DNA of 42,552 bases from the NCBI GenBank assembly GCA_025210485.1, contig JAOARN010000107.1, forward strand, positions 1 to 42,552, given 5' to 3'. This DNA is from Marinifilaceae bacterium. GTDB taxonomy: Bacteria > Bacteroidota > Bacteroidia > Bacteroidales > Marinifilaceae. Under the pieces are notes generated by a model. That model saw only the letters and a program-made list of their open reading frames with translations, was not told the DNA's origin and did no database searches. The position numbers were made by a program, and so were the translations under genes. Below, piece by piece: positions 31,712 to 42,100 of the stretch; position 1 is the first letter of the stretch, and each line of letters opens with the position of its first letter.

Positions 31712-32983
31712 ATGAAAAATTATTTGTATTTAATTTGTGCAATATTTCTGCTCTTTTTTGCTGCCTGTTCTGATGACGATGATGATGTAGTTGTAAATGA
31801 GGATATCAAAATTAAACTAACAGCTTCTAAGACAAGTTTTTTAAATGATAATACTGATTATGTAGAATTTAAGTTGATGGATTCGAATGATAATGATATT
31901 ACAGAGTCTGCTGAGTTTTTTGTTAATGATGAGAAAATAGGTTCTAATAAATTTAGCTCAAATTTGTTAGGGGATTTTGATGTTTATGGGACTTATCAAG
32001 ATATTAAGTCGAATTATATCAAACTTAGCTCTTATGCTTTAGCAAGTTATAAGATTAAAGTTAATAAGAATCAAATTTTAAATGATAATACTGATCAGAT
32101 AGAAATAAGTTTATTTGATTATTCTACAAATACTGACTATACCGGTTCTGTTGACTTTTTTGTTGGGACAGATAAACTTGAAGCTAATATATTTAAAACA
32201 TCTACAGAGGGAAGTTTCGAGCTTAAAGCATTGATAGAAGGGGAAGAAGTAGCTAAGGTATATTTGTATGCATTTCCTAAGTTCGCCAAACGTAATCTTG
32301 TTGAGGATTATACTGGTCAGTGGTGTGGTTATTGTCCTGAGTTAATGGCAATGTTAGATAAATATAAAGATAATTATTCGATTGTTCCGATATCAGTCCA
32401 TAGCGATGATGATATGGAATTTTCTAAAGTTGATATTTTAATCAAAGACTTTAATGTTAATGGTTTTCCAACAGCAATACTCAATAGAAAAACTGAGATT
32501 AATTATACCTACGAAGCCAACGGGTATTCTACTGCTGATATAGCATTAGGTCTTAGTACTAAATATGAATCAGGTGAAATAACAGTTGATGCAAAAGTTT
32601 ATTTTGATAAATTTTATACCGAGCAGTTGAATATAGTGGTATATCTTATGGAAGAAAAAGTGAAAGGCTATCAAACTAATTACCTAAGTGGTGATGCAAG
32701 TTATCAAAATACACGTTTTTATGCTTTAGGGGGAAGAATAGAAGATTTTGAGCATAATCATGTTTTAAGATATACTATGACAGATTTGTATGGTGATAAT
32801 ATATCCAAAGATTATTCGATTAATATGTCTGATTATTCTGTGAGTTTTAAGCTTAGTAGGGAGATTCTAAATATAGATAATTGGACTGTTGTTGCTTTTG
32901 TGGCTTACGATGAAGATTCGGAATCTAAGAGGGATGTTTTAAATGCACAGGTAGTGTCATTAGGGCAGTCTGTCAATTATTAA
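31712..32983 (+). CDS. Omp28-related lipoprotein with thioredoxin-like CGYC domain
   Basis: Protein of 423 aa. Lipobox FFAAC gives acylated Cys19, followed by SDDDDD, a surface-export signal. Two related Ig-like units fill about 30-190; both start with a KxxxLNDNTDxxE pattern, so they arose by duplication. A thioredoxin-like domain then begins NLVEDYTGQWCGYCPELMAML, with Cys205-Gly-Tyr-Cys208 as the redox pair and the cis-Pro motif FNVNGFPTAIL. The C-terminal beta-rich part (about 290-423) is the Omp28 type. Its role at the cell surface is unknown; CxxC suggests thiol exchange. It ends at a bidirectional terminator shared with the alpha-2-macroglobulin gene. Confidence 0.82.
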   Translation: MKNYLYLICAIFLLFFAACSDDDDDVVVNEDIKIKLTASKTSFLNDNTDYVEFKLMDSNDNDITESAEFFVNDEKIGSNKFSSNLLGDFDVYGTYQDIKSNYIKLSSYALASYKIKVNKNQILNDNTDQIEISLFDYSTNTDYTGSVDFFVGTDKLEANIFKTSTEGSFELKALIEGEEVAKVYLYAFPKFAKRNLVEDYTGQWCGYCPELMAMLDKYKDNYSIVPISVHSDDDMEFSKVDILIKDFNVNGFPTAILNRKTEINYTYEANGYSTADIALGLSTKYESGEITVDAKVYFDKFYTEQLNIVVYLMEEKVKGYQTNYLSGDASYQNTRFYALGGRIEDFEHNHVLRYTMTDLYGDNISKDYSINMSDYSVSFKLSREILNIDNWTVVAFVAYDEDSESKRDVLNAQVVSLGQSVNY

Positions 32984-33031
32984 TATACAGAGAATACACA
33001 AAAGTAAAGTTTAAATTTTTTTTCATTAAAA

Positions 33032-33064
33032 AAAAGCTGTCTTTGCAATAAAGACAGCTTTTTC
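33032..33064. terminator. Bidirectional terminator between convergent lipoprotein genes
   Basis: Perfect 14-bp stem (33032-33045 with 33051-33064; core AAGCTGTCTTT) with a GCAAT loop, A-rich at the left foot and T-rich at the right, so it can serve both the plus-strand gene ending 32983 and the minus-strand gene ending 33083. Confidence 0.88.
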
Positions 33065-33082
33065 GATTTATTTTGATGTTAA

Positions 33083-36000
33083 TTATTGACTGATTTTAAC
33101 CCACTTCCCAGGGATATTTGCTTTTACTCTGTAGTCATACATCGCTTGACAATTTATAGAAGGATACATGAATTTACCTGCATAGGTAGCATTAAACATA
33201 AAAGAGAATACTTTTGTTTCATTCATATTAAGGCTGAAATAAGTATATATTCGATCATCCTTTATATCTTGATAATCCATATTGGAATTTTCTATACCTG
33301 ATTCAATATCATTTGTTCTAGTATTTATGATTTCCCAACCTGATGGTGTAATTACACTTAATGCCATTTGTTCGTAGTCTCCAATATTTCCATTATTCTT
33401 AATTCTAATTTTGGCTAGTATATCAGTTGTTTGTTTCAAATCACTGATATCAATTTTTTGCCCTTTAGAATCAAGGTATTCTATCGACATTAGGATATTG
33501 TCCTGAATCTTATCTGCGTCTGGATTTTGAGGGATGCCCGAGCATATTAGTCTGGCAAATAATGGATTTGATGAATTATTAGTCAGGTTTATTTTGTCTG
33601 TAATATTTGAATTTGATAAGTTTATTTGATGAACCAGTTTGTCTGAAATCAAATCCTTTGAATTTGCGGCATTTATGTCATATGAGAAATTTAGTTTTTC
33701 ATCTGGATTTATATTTTCAACATATTCTGCAATTGAAAGTAATGAATATGCTGTCGTTTGTGTACTCATCCATTTGTCCGATGATAATTTATCTGACAAA
33801 TCCTTTACAAGTTCGAATGCTTTTTCTTTTTTGTTGAGTAAACATAAGGTTTCAAGTATCATTGCCTTGTCTCTTGTTGAGCTTCCAAAACTTGCGGAAT
33901 GTTCGAAGTATGATTTTACTTCTGTTGATAAACCATTGATAAGTTCATTTGCTACATTTTCTCTAGACGATATTGCGTATGTTGCAGCTAATCGCCATCT
34001 GGCAGCATCCGAAAGATGTTTCATCTCCCTCATTCTATTCATTGCAGACAGTTGAGGATGTCCAAATAATGCGAGTACATATAATCTATATGCTTGTATT
34101 AAATCTGAAGATCTGCCTGTAGAATATCTCCAAAGTTTTGCAGCTCTTTTCTGAAATTTAATCCATGATTCTTTTAGTCCTGTTGGTATTTGATAGCCTT
34201 TTTCTTCTGCATTAAGTATAAAGTGACCAGCATAATTTGTTCCCCATTCGGAAACGTAGTGTCCTCCCTGCCAATAACTGAAACCTCCTTCGTTTGTTTG
34301 GAATCCAAGAAATCTAGTTAAAGCCTCTTTTATATTATTGTTAATTTCTGTCTTTTGCTCTTGGCTTAAGTTTATTAAGCTTGATAAGTATATTTGTGGA
34401 AATACCGAGGATGTTGTTTGTTCGATACAGCCATGTGGATATTGAATTAAATAATCAAGTCTTCTGCTTAAGTCTATAGGAGGGATGCTTGATAATTCTA
34501 ATATTGCCTTATTGCTTCCGTCAACGCCAAATTTTTCAATATTCAAACCCCATGATTCATTATTCTCAAGTAATTTTGCTTTGTATTTTGTTTTTAATGG
34601 ATTAGGATTTATAATATCCACCTCCATATTGTATTTGGCTTCGATATTAGCTGATTTAGCAATTATTTCTATTTTACCAATCCCTAATTTATTTTTTAGC
34701 TTAAGTTTAAAATTAATTACCTTTTCTCCTGGTTTATTAAAGCTTATAGATTTATATAGATTGTCGGATGCTACAAATTGATCATTTAGTTTTACAGATA
34801 TTTTTGCATTTTTGATTTTCTCATCCATGGCAAATACTGTTACAGGTAAATTAAGTTCTTCGTTAGGACTTAATTTTCTAGGAATATCCGACAATACCAT
34901 CAATGGTCTTCTTACAGGAACCGATTTTTCTGCTTTACCATAGGCTTTATTTTCTGCTGCAATCACCATAGCTTTGACGGCTCCAACGTAATTAGGCATT
35001 TTGATATTATGTTCCTGTGTCTCTCCTGCTTCAATATGAAATGGTCCAATAAATTCAACAACTGGTTTAAACCTGTTAGCTTTAGTCATTTTTTTAGATT
35101 TCCCAGCCTCGTCACCACCTGTTGCAAAGGCACTTTCCAGCATTGCTCCGTAGGCACCAATTACATAGTCATACATATCCCAAGTTTTAACACCTAGTGC
35201 CTGTTTTTTGTAGAAGTGGTTCCATAAATTGGGAGTCCGATAATTAGTTAAGTCAAGAAGACCTTCATCAACAATGGCCAAAGTATATGTCATAGGTTTC
35301 TTGTTTTTTTCGCTAATTTTAACAGTGTAGTTTTGTTCTGGTTCTAAAACTTCTGGGATTTCGATTTTTGGTTGTAAATGACTGTTTTTATTTTCTGCAA
35401 AAATTGGAATTGTACCATACATTCTTATTGGTAAATCATTGTTTTTTTGTGCATGTGGCTGAATTAATGATGCACTTAAAAAGAAGTTTGGAACCATATC
35501 TTCTGTTATTTCAATCTCGATATTGGTTTCTGTTTTATTCGTTTCTATAGTGTATGCATCTAATACTTTTGTTCCATTCTCAATACTTATTAAAGCTCTT
35601 GAGCCAGATGTAGAAGGTATTTTTATCTTTGCAATTTCCCCTACTTCATATTTATTTTTATCAGATGTTAACGACAACATATTGGAATTGCTAGATCCAC
35701 CTGGCATTTTTCCATAATAGTCCGAAAAATATGCTATAAGTCCTGAGCTATGTCCTCCTTCTTCGTCAATCACACGTATGTAATATCTTCCATAATCCCT
35801 CCAAGTCTTATATGGTAAATTAATTTTAATATTAGCATCACCATTTACTATCGATAGCTTTTTATCTATAACTACTCTGGTTGATCTACGATTAATATAA
35901 TAACCCAAATCGTCCTCATCTGAGTCCCACCACCATCTCCAATCTATTTTGTAAACTTTAAGTCTAAGTTTTTTACTCGAACTAGCTTTGCCATTGCTGT

Positions 36001-38611
36001 CAACATATGCAAGTTTTAAATTGTAGTCCGTATCTGTTAAATACCAACCAGCTTTAGATTCAGGCATTTTTATTCCAACAAAGTGAGAATAAGGTGCAAA
36101 TTTTATTTTTTGCATATTTATACTAAAGCCACCACCTTTTTCAAATACTTTAGTAATAAAGCTTGCATTGAGCATACCTGGAGCATTCTTGTTGGCATTA
36201 AGTTCTAGATTTATATTGGCATCACCATTTTCATTGGTTTTGCCATCAAAAATCTGCTTGTTTTCTGAGTAGAATTTTTTCGATTGATCATCAAATATGT
36301 ATGATTTGTATGCCTTGAAAGATGTGCTTGTTTTGTTGATAATGCAATTTACCTTAGTTTGCATATTGCCTCCTGGAGAACCATGAAGCCATTTGACATT
36401 TAGTTTTGCTGTTTGGTTTTTTTGATTTGATTTTAATGTTTTTGAAGGAAAGTCAATATTGATTTTAAGCCTATTTGGTTTTATGGTTTCTATTTTCAAA
36501 GATTTCGAGAAATGAATATCTCCAATTTGTATGTCAGCCTGCCATGTTCCAGTTTTAGATTCAGTTGAGGTTTTTGTTTTAAAGTAATAAAAACCATGAA
36601 TTGATTTAGTTAATATTTGCTGATCTGTTAATTTTCCAAGAGGATCTCTTAATTCAAAAATAACTGGATGATTTTCTGGTAGCTTATTCTGACTGTCATC
36701 AACAACACAACATAAATGAATATTATCTCCAGGTCGCCATGCTCCTCTCTCTGTGTAAATAAATGCATTGAGTCCCTTTTTTAATCTTGATCCTCCTACA
36801 TTGAAATTACTTAGTGATAAGGAATTTCCATCTTTTAATTTCAAATAAGAATAATTGTCTCCTTTTTTTGCAATTAATAAAAAAGCATGATTTTTGATGT
36901 CGAATGCTGCAAAACCATTCTTATCAGTCTTTGTATTTGCAATCTCTTGACTTTGATAATTTAAAAGTTGTATGCTAACATCTGCTTCGGGTTGTGCTGA
37001 AATAAGATTGCTAGCGTAGATTATATAAGAATTGTCTTTCCCTTTTTTAACTATAATACCTAAATCAGATGCAAATAAGTTTCTTCTTACAAATCTATCA
37101 CTATTATAGTATGATACGTGCATAGGATTGTTTTGCTCCCTCCAAATATAACCTGAAGGGCGGTAGTATTCGCTATACCATCCAGGAGTATCCCAATATT
37201 TATCTTCTCTTTCCTTTGTTTTTTCTGATTTAGTTTTATCTATCGATTTTTCTATTTCAGATCTTGTGTCTTTGTATGATAAAGTGTATTCTTTTCGGAA
37301 TCGAAGTTCTACTCTGTATATAGATCCAGGATTTATATTGATATGTTTTGAAATGTCAATATTAAATGCATTCCATTTGGATAATTTAGCTTTGATATCT
37401 GTATTTAGATTGATTTTTTTATCCAGGATTAATCGTCCTGTACGCTTTAGATATTCCTTCCCTGTCATTTCGTTTTCCTGGAAGAATTGTGAGATATTAT
37501 CCTTGAATATTTCAATAATTCGAAGATCTACGGCCTTTAATCCAACTGCTTTAAAACTCATAAACATCCCTGCAGAAGATGGTAGAATAACACCTTTTCC
37601 TATAAGGCGAAGTTCGGGTTTAAGCATTTCAAAAATCATTGTCTTTTTTATTGTTTTGCTTAATCCATACTTCATAGTATTTTGTATTCCTTGTTCTATG
37701 TACAAGGTTTTTTCACCTTCGATTCTTTTTTTAGGCCAAGCTATAAGTTTGTTCCCATCAATTTTAAAATTTAGGTCAGAATAGTTTTCGATATGAATCA
37801 AACCTCTAAGATCTTGATTAGGATTCAATGGATCTGAGAAAAGAATTTCTATTTTTTGTTCCTTTTGGTAGTCTACTTTTGCTGATTGAAACTTGAATAC
37901 ACCAATTGATTCAACCGTAATTTCTTTTTCCTCTAATCTATTAATGTTGATTTTTTCACCAATGTATTTTAGTTTTAATTGTGATGCAGATTTTCCTCTT
38001 CTAAGGCTATCTATTATTATTCTAATATCTTTATCTCCAAATGACTGGTATTTTACTTTGAGCTTTTTGTCATTGTAATTAGCCTCAATAAAATTATCAA
38101 GTTCTGACTCGTCTATATGATCGGCAAAATTAATAATAGAAGTGTATTTCTGATATTCCATTTGATTTGAACCATATGATTGTAGCTCCCCATTCGAGAC
38201 AACAAAATCTTGTTTTATAGTCTTAAATTGAAAGTTCATCTCACTAAGTTTTTTGTCAATATCAAAAAGTTTTGCAAGTTTTAAATTAACAGTGTATTGC
38301 TGGTCGGACTCGAAAGCTTTTTCTGGTGAAAAGATGATTGTTTTGTTATTTTTCCAATAAGTTTTTCCTTTGATATTTGGGGATAAGTTAAGAATTGAAG
38401 CTTCTACTTCTTTACCAACTTCAGATAGTTTTGGAGCTTCAACAAATCGAATAATAAGATTTGATTTTTTTGAAATAATACCAGATGTGTATGATGCTAC
38501 ATATTTGGAATACTCTTGGCTTAGATTCCTGTTTTTCTTCTTATTGCTGCAAGACTGCAATAATGCTATGGCTATTATAAAATAACCAAATAGCAAGTAT
38601 AGTTTCTTCAT
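33083..38611 (-). CDS. Alpha-2-macroglobulin family lipoprotein
   Basis: Protein of 1842 aa, a bacterial protease-trap homologue anchored in the envelope. Residues 1-21 are a lipoprotein signal with Cys21 in LLQSC. The N-terminal macroglobulin-like domains run to about 1150. The A2M core (FIGPFHIEAGETQEHNIKMP, then VRRPLMVLSDIPRKLSPNEE) is at about 1180-1275. The thioester site HGCIEQTTS, with Cys1395 and the CxEQ arrangement, is intact, so covalent trapping of proteases is likely. An alpha/alpha toroid of thioester-domain helices follows to about 1650. In many bacteria the gene sits beside the penicillin-binding protein 1C gene pbpC, but both neighbours here are unrelated. Confidence 0.9.
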   Translation of the reverse strand: MKKLYLLFGYFIIAIALLQSCSNKKKNRNLSQEYSKYVASYTSGIISKKSNLIIRFVEAPKLSEVGKEVEASILNLSPNIKGKTYWKNNKTIIFSPEKAFESDQQYTVNLKLAKLFDIDKKLSEMNFQFKTIKQDFVVSNGELQSYGSNQMEYQKYTSIINFADHIDESELDNFIEANYNDKKLKVKYQSFGDKDIRIIIDSLRRGKSASQLKLKYIGEKININRLEEKEITVESIGVFKFQSAKVDYQKEQKIEILFSDPLNPNQDLRGLIHIENYSDLNFKIDGNKLIAWPKKRIEGEKTLYIEQGIQNTMKYGLSKTIKKTMIFEMLKPELRLIGKGVILPSSAGMFMSFKAVGLKAVDLRIIEIFKDNISQFFQENEMTGKEYLKRTGRLILDKKINLNTDIKAKLSKWNAFNIDISKHININPGSIYRVELRFRKEYTLSYKDTRSEIEKSIDKTKSEKTKEREDKYWDTPGWYSEYYRPSGYIWREQNNPMHVSYYNSDRFVRRNLFASDLGIIVKKGKDNSYIIYASNLISAQPEADVSIQLLNYQSQEIANTKTDKNGFAAFDIKNHAFLLIAKKGDNYSYLKLKDGNSLSLSNFNVGGSRLKKGLNAFIYTERGAWRPGDNIHLCCVVDDSQNKLPENHPVIFELRDPLGKLTDQQILTKSIHGFYYFKTKTSTESKTGTWQADIQIGDIHFSKSLKIETIKPNRLKINIDFPSKTLKSNQKNQTAKLNVKWLHGSPGGNMQTKVNCIINKTSTSFKAYKSYIFDDQSKKFYSENKQIFDGKTNENGDANINLELNANKNAPGMLNASFITKVFEKGGGFSINMQKIKFAPYSHFVGIKMPESKAGWYLTDTDYNLKLAYVDSNGKASSSKKLRLKVYKIDWRWWWDSDEDDLGYYINRRSTRVVIDKKLSIVNGDANIKINLPYKTWRDYGRYYIRVIDEEGGHSSGLIAYFSDYYGKMPGGSSNSNMLSLTSDKNKYEVGEIAKIKIPSTSGSRALISIENGTKVLDAYTIETNKTETNIEIEITEDMVPNFFLSASLIQPHAQKNNDLPIRMYGTIPIFAENKNSHLQPKIEIPEVLEPEQNYTVKISEKNKKPMTYTLAIVDEGLLDLTNYRTPNLWNHFYKKQALGVKTWDMYDYVIGAYGAMLESAFATGGDEAGKSKKMTKANRFKPVVEFIGPFHIEAGETQEHNIKMPNYVGAVKAMVIAAENKAYGKAEKSVPVRRPLMVLSDIPRKLSPNEELNLPVTVFAMDEKIKNAKISVKLNDQFVASDNLYKSISFNKPGEKVINFKLKLKNKLGIGKIEIIAKSANIEAKYNMEVDIINPNPLKTKYKAKLLENNESWGLNIEKFGVDGSNKAILELSSIPPIDLSRRLDYLIQYPHGCIEQTTSSVFPQIYLSSLINLSQEQKTEINNNIKEALTRFLGFQTNEGGFSYWQGGHYVSEWGTNYAGHFILNAEEKGYQIPTGLKESWIKFQKRAAKLWRYSTGRSSDLIQAYRLYVLALFGHPQLSAMNRMREMKHLSDAARWRLAATYAISSRENVANELINGLSTEVKSYFEHSASFGSSTRDKAMILETLCLLNKKEKAFELVKDLSDKLSSDKWMSTQTTAYSLLSIAEYVENINPDEKLNFSYDINAANSKDLISDKLVHQINLSNSNITDKINLTNNSSNPLFARLICSGIPQNPDADKIQDNILMSIEYLDSKGQKIDISDLKQTTDILAKIRIKNNGNIGDYEQMALSVITPSGWEIINTRTNDIESGIENSNMDYQDIKDDRIYTYFSLNMNETKVFSFMFNATYAGKFMYPSINCQAMYDYRVKANIPGKWVKISQ

Positions 38612-38685
38612 AATTTAAGACTTATTGTATTTTGATTTAATTTACTAAAATATATTCGATATTGTATTATGTCAATTCCTCTTTG

Positions 38686-38717
38686 CAAAAATAATTTAAT
38701 ATTATGATTATATCAAT
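38686..38717 (-). promoter_or_regulatory. Possible promoter of the alpha-2-macroglobulin gene
   Basis: On the minus strand, ATTG (38714-38717), a 20-bp spacer and TATTTTTG (38686-38693) match the Bacteroidota consensus with one base off in the -33 box. The leader would be about 70 nt. Confidence 0.4.
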
Positions 38718-39126
38718 CAGATAGGTAATATACTTTTCAATTTAATTAGTCGTATTTTATTTAAGTTAAACCTAATGCTTGAGATCTTAAACTGTTTAAT
38801 TCTTGTTATGGCTTGAATAATAGGATTTAAAAGGAATTACTTGTTGTAAACATTGAAAATATATATAATCTTATGTAAAAAATCACTAATTTTATTCTAA
38901 GCTTGAATCTAGGATTTTGATAAGTGAAAAAAATCTAAATAGAGCTCCCTTTTATAGTTTTTTATAATTACAAAAATGACAACAATACTAGCTTATTAAG
39001 GTTTTTACCTGTATCTAAATGATGTGGATTTTAAATGTTGAGACATTTAAAATAATTGAGTGATGAATGTATGTTAATACAACATATAGTGCAGTTTTTG
39101 ACATGGAGAATAAATAAGCTAATATT
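38718..39126. other. Intergenic DNA, no gene seen
   Basis: About 400 bp between divergent genes: AT-rich, with no coding frame. It must contain the promoter of the surface-protein gene at 39127, but no consensus pair was found. Confidence 0.35.
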
Positions 39127-42100
39127 ATGAATAAAATTCTACTACTATTTATATCGTTATTTTTGTCAACCAATGTATTTTCTTTTGAAGATGATGAAAC
39201 TAAGTATTTGAAATTAAAATATGAATGGTTTGGACAGATTAACGATTCGCTTAAAATCAGAATAAGAACAACATCTACAAATTTTCAAATAAATTGGAAC
39301 CCTTTAGATGGTGGAGAATTCGAAAATGTTACCCTTATACATAAGGATGGGTTAAAATATATTGAGAAAGAGTTTGATTCTAGCGATGATAGAGAAATTT
39401 GGATTAGGGGAGATGAGTATAGTTTTTGGTTCTCAAATAAGGAGAATAAAACAATAAACAAATATAAAAATAATTATTTTAAGCTTGTTGATGTTTTAAA
39501 TTGGGGAAATGGGAAGTGGTCTAATTTTAAAGAAACCTTTCAGTATTGTTATTATTTAAGAACGTTTACGGCAGATGATAAACCTGATTTATCAAAAGCA
39601 ATAACAATGGAAAGAGCATTTGACAATGCAATGGTATTTAATGCTGATATAGCTGATTGGGATGTTTCAAATGTAAATTGTTTTAATAGAACCTTCTCAA
39701 ATACTAAAAAATTTAATTCTGATTTAAGCAAGTGGTTGTTTGCCCCTAAAAACTATGGGATTACTATTGATAGTATGTTTTATAATGCAAGAAAATTTGA
39801 TAGTGATATTTCGGATTGGAATTATACACATATTAATAAAGTAGATAATCTTTTTCTTGGAGCCACTTCGATTCGACCTGTCAAAGTTCTAGATGTATTG
39901 GTTGCAATTACTGCTGCTCATAAAGAGAAAAATCATATTAAAACACTTAGTTCATTATTTAATTTTTCTGTTGATTTGGCTATACCGAATTATTCCGGTC
40001 TGTTGTTTTATTCTTCTTGGAATAAAAAGGAAGTTGATTCTACTAACACAATCCCCAAAGTAATTGCTAATCCTAGCATAACGGTATTGAAAGGTGAAAT
40101 AATACAATTGACAGATAATGTATTAAGATATTTTGACGACGAAGGAGATTCAATGGGTGGATTACAGTTTTATATACCGAGCGAAGGAATAAATGAAATT
40201 GGTAACGATCAGATATGGATTGATTTAAATGATAATAATGTAGCTGATGAAAACGATTTAAGGTATAATGATTTGAAGCGTTTAAATGGAGGTGATATTA
40301 TTACGGTAGATAATACTGATGAATTGAGATTTAATTTTAGTCAGAAAGAAACTATAAGATTAAACTATAAGATAACAGATATTACTGCATATGATGACGA
40401 ATCTGATTTTAGTCAGTTAACTATTAATGTAGTTGATGATTTACCCTCAATTATTTACTTTCAGCAGGAACTTGTGAAATGTAAGGAAAAGGATGAATCA
40501 TATTTATTACCAATTCATGTAAAACTAAGTGAAGTTTCAGGTGAGGATATAAAGTTTAAAATAAAGAATTATGGATCTGTTTCTGAGATAGAATCTGAAA
40601 TAGCCGAATCAGAATATTGTATTCCTGCGGGGAAGAAGGAGATATCATTTAATGTTACAATCAAAGCAGATGAAATAGAGGAAGATACAAAATCTGTATT
40701 TTTTTATTTCGACAATATTATTAATGCAAATTGTGGAGTTAGTAATTCTGTTATGGAATTAAGAATTATGGATGATGATCTCAAACCTACGGTTATAAGA
40801 AAATCATGGGCTATGCCTTCTAATTTACATAAAGGTAATATTGTTGGCTGTATTGATTATGCTGATGATAATACTAAGGATAATGTGAATTTTCGTTTAG
40901 AGTCTGATCCTGAAGGGGTAATAAATATAGATGGGTATGGCATAATTAGATTGATAACGGAAAGAAAATTGAAATACTCCTATAAGATAAATAGTGGAGG
41001 TAGTGGTGGTTTTTTTAGTATGAAACCTAATGGATTTGGATTTGTTGACGATAATTATAAGTTTTTTTCTTTTAGTGTAATTGATGGTGTGGAGAATCAT
41101 GAAACAGTAATAAATTCAACTCTTGTAGTCAGACCTCCATATACTACACCCGCTTTAAATACAAAAATCATAATAGTCAGGGAGGATAAAAAAGAGATAC
41201 CTAAAATTGATACATCGGGTTTTGATGGTTTTAAAATCAAACTTAAAGAAGAGGACTCGATATTTTATTTTGAAGATAATGAATTAAAGATTAAAGAAGA
41301 TGCGGAACTAGAGTATAGGGATAAAAAATCTTATAAGTTCGATTACTATCTATCAAATTCTGTATGTTTTTCAGATAAAGTTATTCGATCTGTCTCGAGT
41401 TATTATTCTGCTCGTGGGATATTTAGCAATATTGTGATAAATATAGAATCCATAAATACCCCACCATCTATATTAAATACAAAGCTAAAGTTTAAAGAAA
41501 ATAGTTCATTTGTTGGAGAGATAGAATATGAAGATATAGATGATCCAGCTGCCAATATATCATTTTCATTATCAGGTGAAGATAAGGATTTGTTTAAAAT
41601 AGATGGTCATGAATTAAAGCTTGTTGATGCTGAAGGATTTGATTTTGAAAATGATAAGCATGTTTATTCTGTCAAGTTAAAAGCTTTTGACACTGAATCT
41701 TACTCTGAAGAAATGGAAATATCGTTGAGACTTGAAGATGCAGATGAGCCAGCAGTTATAAAATCAGTAAGCTTTGTAGTGAATGAAAATGAAAGTAATA
41801 TTGTTGTTGGAACTATAGATTATGATGATCCTGAAAACAAAGAGTTGAAATTTGATTTATTAAATAATATCGACTTATTCGATATTAGCCATAATAATAT
41901 TATTAAGCTTAAAATGGATGTGAAATTAGATTATGAAAAGCAAGCTTTATATAATTTGAATATTAAGTCGAATGAAACAGATGCTAAAGAATTTTCTATT
42001 ATTATAAATGTACTGGATGTCCCAGAAGCTCCTCAAATTATAACAGAAAACATCAATGTTAAAGATGGTGAATTTTTAATTTCTGAAATCCAAGCTTTTG

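Noticed and set aside
40897..41100. Minus-strand 67-codon frame inside the giant surface protein gene
   Set aside because: The plus-strand frame is continuously open with domain-like content; this is its antisense shadow.
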